A stretch of DNA of 64,000 bases from CALJDF01 sp038121105 (lineage in GTDB: Bacteria; Pseudomonadota; Alphaproteobacteria; SHVP01), in contig JAYONB010000006.1 of NCBI GenBank assembly GCA_038121105.1, forward strand, positions 62,001 through 126,000. The letters are read 5' to 3'. Position 1 is the first letter of the stretch. Each line of letters opens with the position of its first letter. Position numbers and translations under genes: made by a program. Positions 28,046-35,854 of this stretch are shown piece after piece. The notes below the pieces were generated by a model. It was given only the letters and a program-made list of their open reading frames with translations. It was not told the DNA's origin and did not search any database.

Positions 28046-28077
28046 AAAAAGGGCGGCTTGCAAGCCGCCCTTTTTTT
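28046..28077. terminator. Bidirectional intrinsic terminator between gcdH and the MarR gene
   Basis: GGGCGGCTTG (28051-28060) and CAAGCCGCCC (28061-28070) form a perfect 20-base palindrome, flanked by five A on the left and seven T on the right. It therefore works as a Rho-independent terminator on both strands and separates the convergent gcdH and marR genes. Confidence 0.9.
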
Positions 28078-28094
28078 GATAATCGGTTAGCGCC

Positions 28095-28589
28095 CTAGCG
28101 CGAGCCGCCGTAGCGAATCTCGTCGCTCCAAAAGCGCTCGAGCGCCTGCAACGTATCGTTCATTTCGGTGAGGGTACCGGAACCGAGTGGCCCGCGGGTC
28201 AACGTCACGACGTGGGTTTCGTAGAGCGCGTTGATCTTTTCGTAGAGATCGAGGCCTTTTTCAGACAGACGCAACCGGATGGAGCGGCGATCGTGCGGCG
28301 AGCGCTCCTGCTCCAGGTAGCCGTTCTCGACCATTTTCTTGACGTTGTAAGAAACGTTGGAGCCAAGGTAGTAGCCGCGACTGGTCAGTTCGCCCACCGT
28401 CATTTCGTCGCGCCCGACGTTGTAGAGGATGAGCGACTGGATATTGTTGATGTCCTGAATGCGCAATCGATCGAGTTCGACCTTGACGACATCGAGAAAG
28501 CGTCGGTGCAATCGTTCGATCAGTTGAAGCGAGTCCAAATAGACACGTTTGAACTCGTCTATGTTCTGGTCGTCTGACGTGTCCGTCAT
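28095..28589 (-). CDS. MarR-family transcriptional regulator (LdtR-like)
   Basis: This protein of about 164 residues from ATG 28589 has a winged helix-turn-helix: IQSLILYNVGRDEMTVGELTS, SNVSYNVKKMVENGYLEQ and the wing SPHDRRSIRLRLSEKG, with the D-x-R-S signature of MarR proteins. Flanking helices would form the dimer interface. It resembles the LdtR-type regulators of alphaproteobacteria. An upstream in-frame start at 28607 adds six residues. It is divergent from the SDR gene across about 180 bases that include a palindromic site, suggesting autoregulation or control of the SDR. Confidence 0.85.
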   Translation of the reverse strand: MTDTSDDQNIDEFKRVYLDSLQLIERLHRRFLDVVKVELDRLRIQDINNIQSLILYNVGRDEMTVGELTSRGYYLGSNVSYNVKKMVENGYLEQERSPHDRRSIRLRLSEKGLDLYEKINALYETHVVTLTRGPLGSGTLTEMNDTLQALERFWSDEIRYGGSR

Positions 28590-28698
28590 TTGTCTCGGTC
28601 CCAGCAAGCGAGTCGCTGGAGTCCCCCATTTTCATCACACGCCAGGGAAAGTACCGCGCGCTCGGCCCGTCGGCCAGTATTTTCTATAATATCAAGGC

Positions 28699-28711
28699 AT
28701 AACGACGTTAT
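28699..28711. promoter_or_regulatory. Candidate MarR operator (13-base palindrome)
   Basis: ATAACG-A-CGTTAT is a perfect palindrome around a central A in the marR-SDR divergent gap. An AT-rich segment beside it (TTTCTATAATATC, 28681-28693) could hold the marR -10 element on the minus strand. MarR proteins usually bind such short palindromes overlapping their own promoter. Assignment to this MarR is inference from position. Confidence 0.45.
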
Positions 28712-28767
28712 CGTAGCGCCAAGCCTTAGGCGGCCCCACTCCCAAACAATCATTCAGCGGCTATTTG

Positions 28768-29610
28768 ATGTTTCAGCATGATCTTTTGCACGACAAACGC
28801 GTCCTGATCACCGGCGGCGGCACCGGTCTCGGCAAATCGATGGGCGCTCGCCTAGTGGAACTGGGGGCGCATGTCGTGATCTGCGGTCGTCGCGAAGAGG
28901 TTTTGGCGGCGACCACCGAGGAGTTCAACAAAGTACGCGCGAATGCGGCGAGCTGGCATGCCTGCGACATTCGCGATCCCGAGGCGGTCGAGGCGATGGT
29001 CGCCGCGGCATGGGCCGAGGCGCCGCTCGACGCCCTCCTCAACAACGCCGCGGGCAACTTCATTGCGCGCTCTGAAACGCTTTCGCACCGTGCGGTCGAT
29101 GCAATCCTGAGCATCGTCCTTCATGGCACAACCTACGTCACGTTGGCCTGCGGTCGTCGTTGGCTGGCGGAAAAGCGCGCCGGCAATATCCTGTCGATCT
29201 TGACGACCTACGCGTCGACAGGGTCGGGTTATGTCGTGCCTTCGGCGATCGGCAAAGCGGGCATCTTAGCGCTGACCCGCTCTCTCGCCGTCGAATGGGG
29301 CGGTCGCGGCATTCGGGTCAACGCGATCTCGCCCGGCCCCTTTCCGACGGAAGGAGCGTGGAAGCGTTTGTTCCCCGAAGGTATGGCCGAGAAACGCATG
29401 CTCTCGCGTATTCCGATGGGACGCGTCGGCGAACACCAAGAGCTGGCCGACCTCGCGGCATTCCTGCTGGCCGATCAGTCCGGGTTCATCAACGGCGAGA
29501 ACGTCACCATCGACGGCGGCGAGTGGCTCAAGGGGGCCGGCCAGTTCAATATGATGGAAGAACTGACCGATGAGATGTGGGACATGATGAAGTCGCAGGG
29601 AAAGGGCTAG
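28768..29610 (+). CDS. SDR oxidoreductase, 2,4-dienoyl-CoA reductase (DECR)-like
   Basis: This 280-residue Rossmann-fold SDR begins VLITGGGTGLGKSMG (NAD(P)-binding glycine motif) and has LNNAAGNFIA. The active-site region reads TTYASTGSGYVVPSAIGKAG, which matches the mitochondrial DECR pattern in which the catalytic tyrosine lies early and the lysine follows PSA-x-x-K, rather than the usual YxxxK. ISPGPFPTEGAWKRL is also DECR-like. It would reduce 2,4-dienoyl-CoA in unsaturated fatty-acid oxidation, fitting nearby gcdH in acyl-CoA metabolism. The ATG at 28768 directly follows an in-frame TTG. Confidence 0.82.
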   Translation: MFQHDLLHDKRVLITGGGTGLGKSMGARLVELGAHVVICGRREEVLAATTEEFNKVRANAASWHACDIRDPEAVEAMVAAAWAEAPLDALLNNAAGNFIARSETLSHRAVDAILSIVLHGTTYVTLACGRRWLAEKRAGNILSILTTYASTGSGYVVPSAIGKAGILALTRSLAVEWGGRGIRVNAISPGPFPTEGAWKRLFPEGMAEKRMLSRIPMGRVGEHQELADLAAFLLADQSGFINGENVTIDGGEWLKGAGQFNMMEELTDEMWDMMKSQGKG

Positions 29611-29612
29611 CC

Positions 29613-30041
29613 GTGCCCACGCTTTTCATTGCCAAGAGCAAGGACCTCCAGGATTGGGGTCACGGCGTCGGTGTCACCAAACACCTCTTTAAGGTTGGCG
29701 TCGCCGACGGATCTGGCGACGAGGCGGTCGCCGCATTGACGGCGCGCAAAGCGGCGGGTCGCGACGACTGGAAATTGCTCGCCAAACAAGACGCCGATCA
29801 GGACGAGGCCGCGGCGCTGGAACAACTCGGGTCGCGCGAACAGCTGCTTGATCCGGACTTTTATCCGGCGATTCGCGGCGAACCCGGCATCTTCAAAGTG
29901 AAGGTCGCCAACGTCGAGAACGACATGATGGTCCGCGCCGCGCTGTCCAACGAGAACGAACAACTGAAGACCTTGAAGGCCAAGGACAAAGACATCGCCG
30001 CCTACTTGTTGCGCAAGGCCTCGAAGAGCAACGAGTTCTGA
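29613..30041 (+). CDS. Conserved hypothetical protein downstream of the SDR
   Basis: This protein of about 142 residues from GTG 29613 lies 2 bases after the SDR stop, with GGGAAAGGG as ribosome site; the frame extends into the SDR end but that part is not protein-like. It contains FIAKSKDLQDWGHGVGVTKHLFKVG, a charged helix rich in Asp/Glu/Ala, the segment DPDFYPAIRGEPGIFKV and a lysine-rich ending. There is no signal peptide or membrane segment. I do not recognise the family. Tight spacing suggests cotranscription with the SDR. Confidence 0.65.
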   Translation: MPTLFIAKSKDLQDWGHGVGVTKHLFKVGVADGSGDEAVAALTARKAAGRDDWKLLAKQDADQDEAAALEQLGSREQLLDPDFYPAIRGEPGIFKVKVANVENDMMVRAALSNENEQLKTLKAKDKDIAAYLLRKASKSNEF

Positions 30042-30082
30042 GGTAATTGTTCGTCCGCACCTAACCCTGCGGCCCGAAGAGA

Positions 30083-31087
30083 ATGTCCATGACCCCACAC
30101 GCCAGATACCCACGCACCCGGATGCGCCGCAATCGCAAAGCGGATTGGGCCCGTCGATTGGTTGCGGAGAACACGCTTTCCCCAGACGACTTGATCTGGC
30201 CGGTATTCGTCATCGAAGGGCAGGACCGAAGCGATCCGGTGTCGTCCATGCCCGGGGTCGAACGGTTGACCATCGATCGTTTGGCGGAAGCGGCCGCGAC
30301 GGCACGCGACCTCGGCATTCCGGCCGTCGCGGTGTTTCCGGTGATCGACGCCGAACAACGCCGCGAAGACGGCGCCGAAGCCACCAACCCCGACAATCTG
30401 GTCTGCCGCGCCGTGCGGGCCGTCAAGGCGGCCTGTCCCGATCTCGGCGTGATGTGCGATGTCGCGCTGGACCCGTTCACCAGCCACGGCCATGACGGGC
30501 TGGTGCGCGGCGACGTTATTCTCAATGACGAAACGATCGAGGTTCTTTGTCGGCAGGCCTTGGTCCAAGCTGCGGCGGGCTGCGATGTCATCGCCCCGTC
30601 CGACATGATGGACGGTCGGGTGGGCGCCATTCGCGATGCCCTGGACGCGGCGGATCATCAGGATGTGTCGATCATGGCCTACGCCGCGAAATACGCCTCG
30701 GGCTTCTACGGGCCCTTCCGCGACGCGCTGGGCAGCGCCAGTCGCTTGAAGGGCGACAAGCGGACCTACCAAATGGACCCCGCCAACAGCGACGAAGCGC
30801 TCAACGAGGTGGCTCTCGACCTCGAAGAAGGCGCCGACATGGTGATGGTCAAACCCGGCATGCCTTATCTCGATATCGTGCGCCGGGTGCACGATCGATT
30901 CGGCGTGCCGACCTTCGCCTACCAAGTTTCTGGCGAGTACGCGATGCTCAAGGCGGCCGCGCAGAACGGGTGGCTCGAGGAAGAACGGGTGGTGTTGGAA
31001 AGCCTGCTGAGTTTCAAACGGGCCGGCGCGGCCGGCATTTTGAGCTATTTCGCGGTTGACGCCGCGCGCATGATCCGCGAAGGGTAA
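30083..31087 (+). CDS. hemB: Porphobilinogen synthase (delta-aminolevulinic acid dehydratase)
   Basis: HemB condenses two 5-aminolevulinate molecules to porphobilinogen. The 334-residue TIM barrel has both Schiff-base lysines: Lys203 in AYAAKYASGFYGPF and Lys257 in MVMVKPGMPYLD. The metal region reads MCDVALDPFTSHGHDG, lacking the zinc cysteine triad and instead carrying the aspartates of the magnesium-dependent class found in alphaproteobacteria and Pseudomonas. The small membrane protein gene follows after 4 bases. Confidence 0.95.
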   Translation: MSMTPHARYPRTRMRRNRKADWARRLVAENTLSPDDLIWPVFVIEGQDRSDPVSSMPGVERLTIDRLAEAAATARDLGIPAVAVFPVIDAEQRREDGAEATNPDNLVCRAVRAVKAACPDLGVMCDVALDPFTSHGHDGLVRGDVILNDETIEVLCRQALVQAAAGCDVIAPSDMMDGRVGAIRDALDAADHQDVSIMAYAAKYASGFYGPFRDALGSASRLKGDKRTYQMDPANSDEALNEVALDLEEGADMVMVKPGMPYLDIVRRVHDRFGVPTFAYQVSGEYAMLKAAAQNGWLEEERVVLESLLSFKRAGAAGILSYFAVDAARMIREG

Positions 31088-31091
31088 GGCT

Positions 31092-31283
31092 ATGGCAGAA
31101 ACGACATCGACCCCACGCCGCCACCCGAACATGGTCGGGGCCGGCCTCATCGCCGGCATCCTGGCCGGCCTCGCCGTCGGCGGATGGCAGGACAATTTTG
31201 GGCTTTGGGTCCCCGTTGCCGGGGCCCTCGGGGTATTGATCGGCCTCTTGCTCCAGGCCCGGGGCGGCGCCGACCGAGACTAA
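31092..31283 (+). CDS. Small membrane protein of unknown function
   Basis: This 63-residue protein has two hydrophobic segments, GAGLIAGILAGLAVGG and LWVPVAGALGVLIGLLL, each long enough to cross the membrane and separated by a short polar turn. The ends are charged. No family is recognised. It begins 4 bases after hemB and is followed immediately by a terminator hairpin, so it is probably the last gene of the hemB transcript. Confidence 0.6.
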   Translation: MAETTSTPRRHPNMVGAGLIAGILAGLAVGGWQDNFGLWVPVAGALGVLIGLLLQARGGADRD

Positions 31284-31308
31284 TTGAGGGGCACCCCTCA
31301 ATTTCATT
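31282..31308 (+). terminator. Terminator-like hairpin after the small membrane protein gene
   Basis: AATTGAGGG (31282-31290) pairs with CCCTCAATT (31295-31303) around a GCAC loop, giving a perfect nine-base stem, followed by TTCATTT. The stem starts inside the stop codon. The T-run is interrupted, so strength is uncertain, but position and stem quality support termination of the hemB transcript. Confidence 0.6.
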
Positions 31309-31384
31309 TGCCGGTTTCAGGGATTTGGTTTAATTGGCGCCTTCGTGGGCGAAATGGCGCCCATTTCCTGAGGACTTGAGATCG

Positions 31385-31828
31385 ATGAACAACATGTCGT
31401 CGGCCGTGCAGAATGCGGTCGGAACACCCGATTGTGGACAGGTCGAAACATCTTTGACGCAGAAGGCCTGGGGGCAGCATCTCGTCCTCGACCTCGGCGG
31501 TTGCGACCGTGACGCGGTCACCAATCCGGACACTATTCGAGCGTTCTCGGCGGCCTTGGTAGAGGCCATCGAGATGACTGCCTTTGGCGAACCGATCATC
31601 GAACATTTTGCGACCCACTCGCCCGAAGCGGCGGGGTACTCGCTGGTACAGTTGATCGAAACCTCGAACATCTGCGCCCACTTCTCGGACCTGACCGGGG
31701 ATATCTACCTTGATATCTTTTCGTGCAAACCGTTTTCGAACGACGTTGCTCTTGAGGTCTGCGTTAAGTTTTTCAATCCCAAGACCGTGACGCAACGAAC
31801 GTTGATGCGCACCGCCCGCCAAGCGTAA
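31385..31828 (+). CDS. Divergent S-adenosylmethionine decarboxylase (SpeD) homologue
   Basis: This protein of about 147 residues carries the SpeD outline: WGQHLVLDLGGCD near the start, then GYSLVQLIETSNICAHF and YLDIFSCKPF. Taking Ser94 as the pyruvoyl-forming serine, His99 lies 5 residues and Cys114 20 residues later, exactly the spacing of Ser63, His68 and Cys83 in the Thermotoga enzyme. The residue before the serine is Thr instead of Glu, and the HTWPE segment is absent. Processing into a pyruvoyl enzyme is therefore possible but the substrate is uncertain; some SpeD homologues decarboxylate ornithine or arginine. The start is ATG 31385; an in-frame ATG at 31334 is possible. No spermidine synthase is nearby. 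Confidence 0.7.
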   Translation: MNNMSSAVQNAVGTPDCGQVETSLTQKAWGQHLVLDLGGCDRDAVTNPDTIRAFSAALVEAIEMTAFGEPIIEHFATHSPEAAGYSLVQLIETSNICAHFSDLTGDIYLDIFSCKPFSNDVALEVCVKFFNPKTVTQRTLMRTARQA

Positions 31829-31848
31829 TCCACCGGGTCCATCGACAG

Positions 31849-31872
31849 CCGGGGCAAGGCCCCGGTAATTGG
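31849..31872 (+). terminator. Possible weak terminator after the SpeD homologue
   Basis: CCGGGGC (31849-31855) pairs with GCCCCGG (31859-31865) around a three-base loop, followed by TAATTGG. The T-run is poor, so it may only slow transcription before the ilvA-like gene. Confidence 0.3.
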
Positions 31873-31899
31873 TCCCGGCAATAAGCCAGGACCCGTCCC

Positions 31900-33111
31900 A
31901 TGCATCCGACGCTTGAAGATGTCCGCAAGGCCGCAGCCGTTATCGACGGTGCGGTGCTGCATACGCCGCGCGACAAGGGTCAGACGCTGAGCGACATGAC
32001 CGGCACCGATATTTGGGTGAAGTTCGAGAACCAACAGTTCACGGCTTCGTTCAAGGAACGCGGGGCGCTGAACAAATTGGTGTGGCTTCGCGACCAGGGC
32101 CCGCTAACAGGCGTGGTCACGGTTTCGGCGGGCAATCACGCACAGGGCGTTGCCTATCACGCATCGCGATTGGGCATCGCGGCGACCATCGTGATGCCGC
32201 GCAACACGCCGTTGAACAAAGTGCAGATGACGCGCGCGCTTGGCGCCAACGTCGTGCTCGAAGGCGACGATCTCGAAGCTGCTAAACTCGTCGCCGACCG
32301 CTTGGCGGAGGACGACGGCCTTACGCCGATCCATCCCTATGACGACGCGCAAGTCATCGCCGGTCAAGGAACCGTCGCTTTGGAAATGCTGGCCGACGTG
32401 CCGGAACTGGATTGCCTTGCCATTCCGATCGGCGGCGGTGGATTGATAAGCGGCATGGCCATCGCGGCAAAAGCGATCAAGCCGGACATCAAAATCATCG
32501 GGGTCGAAGCCGACCTTTACCCGTCGATGGTCAATGCCTTGGCCGACCTGCCCCCGGTACGGGGCGGCCTGACGGTGGCCGAAGGTATCGCCGTCAAAAA
32601 GATGGGGCGCCTTACCACCGAGATCGTGCGCAACCTGGTTGACGATATTGTGACGGTTGGTGAGCCGGCGCTCGAGCGATCGGTCATTCACTAACTTGAG
32701 ATCGAAAAGACGGTGGCCGAGGGGGCTGGCGCCGCCGCGCTCGCCGCCGTCTTCGCGCACCCAAAGATGTTCGCGGACAGCAAGGTGGGCGTCGTATTGA
32801 GCGGCGGCAACATCGATTCGCGCCTGTTGGCGTCGATTATCATGCGGGTTTTGTACCGGGATGGCCGCTTGCTCCGGCTGGAAATCGACCTTAGCGACGT
32901 TCCCGGCGCCCTAGCGGAAGTCGCACGGATCATGGGCGAGGCCGAGGCCAACATTATCGAGGTCGCCCACCAACGTGTTTTTTCGCAGCTCTCGGCCAAA
33001 GGAACGGAAATCGAAGTGGTCGCCGAGATCCGCGATCGTGCGCACGGCGAGCGGGTGGCCACGGCGCTGCGTTATGCGGGATACGCAGTTCGCCTGCCGG
33101 ACCATGGTTAA
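31900..33111 (+). pseudogene. ilvA: Threonine ammonia-lyase (IlvA type) interrupted by an in-frame TAA
   Basis: The frame from ATG 31900 to 33111 encodes a threonine deaminase of about 403 residues (threonine to 2-oxobutanoate, isoleucine synthesis). The PLP lysine Lys52 lies in FTASFKERGALNKL, the phosphate loop is IGGGGLISG, and a C-terminal ACT-like domain (about 320-400) follows. Codon 265 is TAA at 32692-32694, between ERSVIH and LEIEKTVAEGAGAAAL, in the middle of a conserved helix where a leucine is usual. Both halves remain in the same frame with intact coding quality, so one base change explains the break. The first 264 residues lack the end of the PLP domain. It may be a recent pseudogene or a sequence error. 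Confidence 0.85.
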
Positions 33112-33239
33112 CGCGATACCGGTCGCCCGGCCCGCATGCTCTAACGTGGCACGTGGGTAGAAAAATCGTACAATAGATCGCAGATTCCAGGGACAATGGG
33201 TCGTGTCAGGTCTGCCCGGTGACGTGATCCTGCGAGGGG

Positions 33240-33264
33240 CTCGCTGAATGCGAGAGGTTTTTTT
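33240..33264 (+). terminator. Short hairpin with T-run upstream of motB
   Basis: CTCGC (33240-33244) pairs with GCGAG (33250-33254) around TGAAT, followed by AGG and seven T (33258-33264). The stem is only five base pairs, so it is a weak candidate for termination of the ilvA transcript. Confidence 0.35.
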
Positions 33265-33308
33265 GGGCACAGCCGTGCAAAACGGTGCACGCGGGGCAAG
33301 AAGTCCAC

Positions 33309-34178
33309 ATGGAAGCCGGTCACAATCAACCGATCGTCATCAACAAGAAGGTCAAGAAGGGCGGCGACCACGGCCATCATGGCGGCGCCTGGAAGGTCGC
33401 CTACGCCGACTTCGTGACCGCGATGATGGCGTTCTTCCTGTTGTTGTGGTTGCTCTCGACGACGACGGTCGAGCAACGCGCCGGGATCGGCGACTATTTC
33501 ACGCCGACCACCTCGCTGGCGCCGGGCGCCAGCGGCGCGGGCGGAATATTGGCCGGCCAAACGGTCAGCGACTCGGGCGCCAAGATCGGCGAAGGCGGCA
33601 CCCCATCGGTAGTGGTCGAACTATCGCCGCCGACCAAGCAAGCCTCGGAAAAAGACATCGAAGAACTGGCTGCCAAGCGCGAGCAAGAATCGTTTGACGA
33701 GGCCGTCGAGGCGCTCAACAAGGCGATTACCGACTTGCCGGAATTGTCCGACTTGAAGGACAACATCCAGGTCGACATGACCTCGGAAGGCATGCGCATT
33801 CAGATCGTGGATCGCGAAGGCGGGGCGTTGTTCCAAGCGGGTTCTGCGGATATGACGTCGCGGACCCGAGAACTGTTGGATCAAATTGCGAAGGTCGTCG
33901 CGGAACTTCCCAACACGATCTCGATCTCGGGCCATACCGACGCGAGCCCGTTCAATCGCGGCAATTACTCGAACTGGGAACTTTCGTCCGATCGCGCAAA
34001 CGCAAGCCGACGCGAACTGGTCTCCGCAGGGATCGACCCCACGCGGATCGTTCAAGTGGTTGGCAAAGCCGACCAAGAACCGCTGATCGAGGAAGACCCC
34101 TTCTTGCCGCAAAACCGGCGTGTCAGCATCGTGCTCCGGCGCACCTCGGCCGTGTTGCCGCCCGGCCTTTTCGAATAG
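33309..34178 (+). CDS. motB: Flagellar motor protein MotB
   Basis: This protein of about 289 residues has a short basic cytoplasmic N-terminus, one transmembrane helix with the proton-channel aspartate Asp34 (VAYADFVTAMMAFFLLLWLL), a Gly/Ala-rich plug and linker region, and a C-terminal OmpA/MotB peptidoglycan-binding domain (ISISGHTDASPF, SSDRANASRREL). The start ATG follows GGGGCAAGAAG. MotB anchors the stator to peptidoglycan. No motA or other flagellar gene lies next to it here, which is unusual but known for alphaproteobacterial motB genes. Confidence 0.88.
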   Translation: MEAGHNQPIVINKKVKKGGDHGHHGGAWKVAYADFVTAMMAFFLLLWLLSTTTVEQRAGIGDYFTPTTSLAPGASGAGGILAGQTVSDSGAKIGEGGTPSVVVELSPPTKQASEKDIEELAAKREQESFDEAVEALNKAITDLPELSDLKDNIQVDMTSEGMRIQIVDREGGALFQAGSADMTSRTRELLDQIAKVVAELPNTISISGHTDASPFNRGNYSNWELSSDRANASRRELVSAGIDPTRIVQVVGKADQEPLIEEDPFLPQNRRVSIVLRRTSAVLPPGLFE

Positions 34179-34251
34179 CGCTTGGCAGGCGGCGGACGCG
34201 TCGCCAAGATAACGGCATGGTTTGGCTTGAAAGTGTGGACCCGAGCGCGAC

Positions 34252-35226
34252 GTGAACCAAGTTCCCCATGCGCCCCTAGTCCGGTTCTATAAGACGCCGT
34301 CGATGCCGTGTCCGTACCTGGCGGACCAAAGCGAGCAACTGGTTTTCACCCACTTGAAACCTGCGGGAACGGACCACCTACACGGCGTTTTGGCCCAAGC
34401 CGGATTCCGGCGTAGTCACAACATTCTCTATCGACCGGATTGCCCGACCTGCAACGCCTGCGTTCCGGTCCGCGTCTCCGTGGCCGCATTCGTCCCGTCG
34501 CGGTCGCAAAAGCGGATTCTCGCGGCGAACAAAGACCTTACAGGCGTCGCCCTCGATCCGGTCGCCACAGAGGAGCAGTTTGAGCTGTTCATGCGCTACC
34601 AAATATCGCGCCACAGCGACGGCAGCATGGCGAAAATGGACATCGACGACTATCAATCGATGGTCGGAGATTCGCCCATTAAGACGGTCATGTTCGAGTA
34701 CCGCTCTCCCGAGGGCGCGCTTGTGGCATGTGCATTATCGGACGAGCTGAGCGACGGTTTGTCGATGGTCTTCAGCTTTTACGAACCCGATATCGGCGGT
34801 CTCGGCACGTTCATGATCCTCGACCATATCAGGCGCACGGGCGATCTCGGGCTGGACTACGTCTACCTCGGCTATTGGATCGCCGATGCGCCTAAGATGG
34901 CCTACAAGACCCGTTTTCGCCCGCTCGAAACCCTTGGGCGGAGCGGCTGGACAACCCTGCGCGCCGAGTTCAACGCCCGGAACAACGACGCGCTGACGAC
35001 GTTGGTCCGCGAGCACGACGTGAAGCTGCGCAAGATGAACGATCGCATTCTTAACGAGATCGGGCGTCTTTCCGGCGAAGTGATGGCGGAAACCGGAGCC
35101 GAAGGCGGCATCACAAAGCGGGTCTACGACAGCTTCCTGAACTTCCGTAAGGGTGCGATCCGGTGGTCGCGCATCTCGGACCAGGCCTACTGGAACGCGC
35201 GTCTGCTTCCGTTCAAATACGGCTAA
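34252..35226 (+). CDS. bpt: Aspartate/glutamate leucyltransferase (Bpt) with C-terminal extension
   Basis: Bpt transfers leucine from leucyl-tRNA to N-terminal Asp or Glu of proteins, marking them for ClpAP by the N-degron route. Residues 10-237 match the family: MPCPYLADQSEQLVFTHL, CPTCNACVPVRV, MRYQISRHSDGSM, LSMVFSFYEPD and YVYLGYWIADAPKMAYKTRF. The usual protein ends about here, near 240-250 residues. This one continues for roughly 87 residues (238-324), a charged helical segment ending RISDQAYWNARLLPFKYG, with the same high-GC codon use. I do not recognise the extension. The start is a GTG. A terminator follows. Confidence 0.88.
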   Translation: MNQVPHAPLVRFYKTPSMPCPYLADQSEQLVFTHLKPAGTDHLHGVLAQAGFRRSHNILYRPDCPTCNACVPVRVSVAAFVPSRSQKRILAANKDLTGVALDPVATEEQFELFMRYQISRHSDGSMAKMDIDDYQSMVGDSPIKTVMFEYRSPEGALVACALSDELSDGLSMVFSFYEPDIGGLGTFMILDHIRRTGDLGLDYVYLGYWIADAPKMAYKTRFRPLETLGRSGWTTLRAEFNARNNDALTTLVREHDVKLRKMNDRILNEIGRLSGEVMAETGAEGGITKRVYDSFLNFRKGAIRWSRISDQAYWNARLLPFKYG

Positions 35227-35244
35227 GCCGACACACGAACCCAA

Positions 35245-35288
35245 GAGAAAGCCCGTACCAGTCAACGCTGGTCGGGCTTTCTCGATTT
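35245..35288 (+). terminator. Intrinsic terminator after bpt
   Basis: GAGAAAGCCCG (35245-35255) pairs with CGGGCTTTCTC (35273-35283), and ACCAG/CTGGT extends the stem inside (35257-35261 with 35268-35272). It is followed by GATTTT. The stem is long and nearly perfect, placed 18 bases after the stop codon. Confidence 0.75.
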
Positions 35289-35302
35289 TGTGGGTGTGAT
35301 CT

Positions 35303-35851
35303 GTGCCTTCCCTTGTCACCTTCATTCGTTTTGTCGATACCCTGAACGAGCGCATCGGGCGCACCATCTCGTGGGTCGCGCTCGCCATGGTGCTGATTCA
35401 ATTCCTCGTCGTCGGGATGCGCTACATCTTCGGGATCGGCTCGGTCTTTCTGCAGGAAACCGTGGTCTACATGCACGGTACGCTGTTCATGGTGGGCGCG
35501 GCCTATACCTTGCTGCACAACGGCCATGTCCGCGTCGACATTCTGTACCGCGAGGCCTCGCCACGCCGCAAAGCGTGGGTCGATCTGTTCGGCGTCTTCT
35601 TCTTTTTGCTGCCCGTCTCGATCCTGGTGTGGATTGTGGCCGAGCCCTATGTCGCGCAATCCTGGGCGATCCGCGAAGGCTCGAAGGAAACCAGCGGCAT
35701 CCAGGGGATCTATCTCCTTAAGACCATGATCCTGGTGTTCGCCACGTTGCTGCCTTTGCAGGGACTTGCACTGGCGGCACGCTCGGTGCTGACCCTGACA
35801 GGCGCGACCGCCCCGCCCCTTCCGGACGAACCCGCGCAGGACGGCGTTTAG
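35303..35851 (+). CDS. TRAP transporter small permease (DctQ family)
   Basis: This 182-residue membrane protein has four hydrophobic segments and the DctQ hallmarks: LNERIGRTISWVALAMVLIQFLVV near the N-terminus, QETVVYMHGTLFMVGAAYTL and NGHVRVDILY. It forms the small membrane subunit of a tripartite ATP-independent periplasmic transporter. It starts at GTG 35303 and ends 3 bases before the large permease gene. No periplasmic DctP binding protein is encoded nearby, so the substrate is unknown. Confidence 0.9.
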   Translation: MPSLVTFIRFVDTLNERIGRTISWVALAMVLIQFLVVGMRYIFGIGSVFLQETVVYMHGTLFMVGAAYTLLHNGHVRVDILYREASPRRKAWVDLFGVFFFLLPVSILVWIVAEPYVAQSWAIREGSKETSGIQGIYLLKTMILVFATLLPLQGLALAARSVLTLTGATAPPLPDEPAQDGV

Positions 35852-35854
35852 CGC

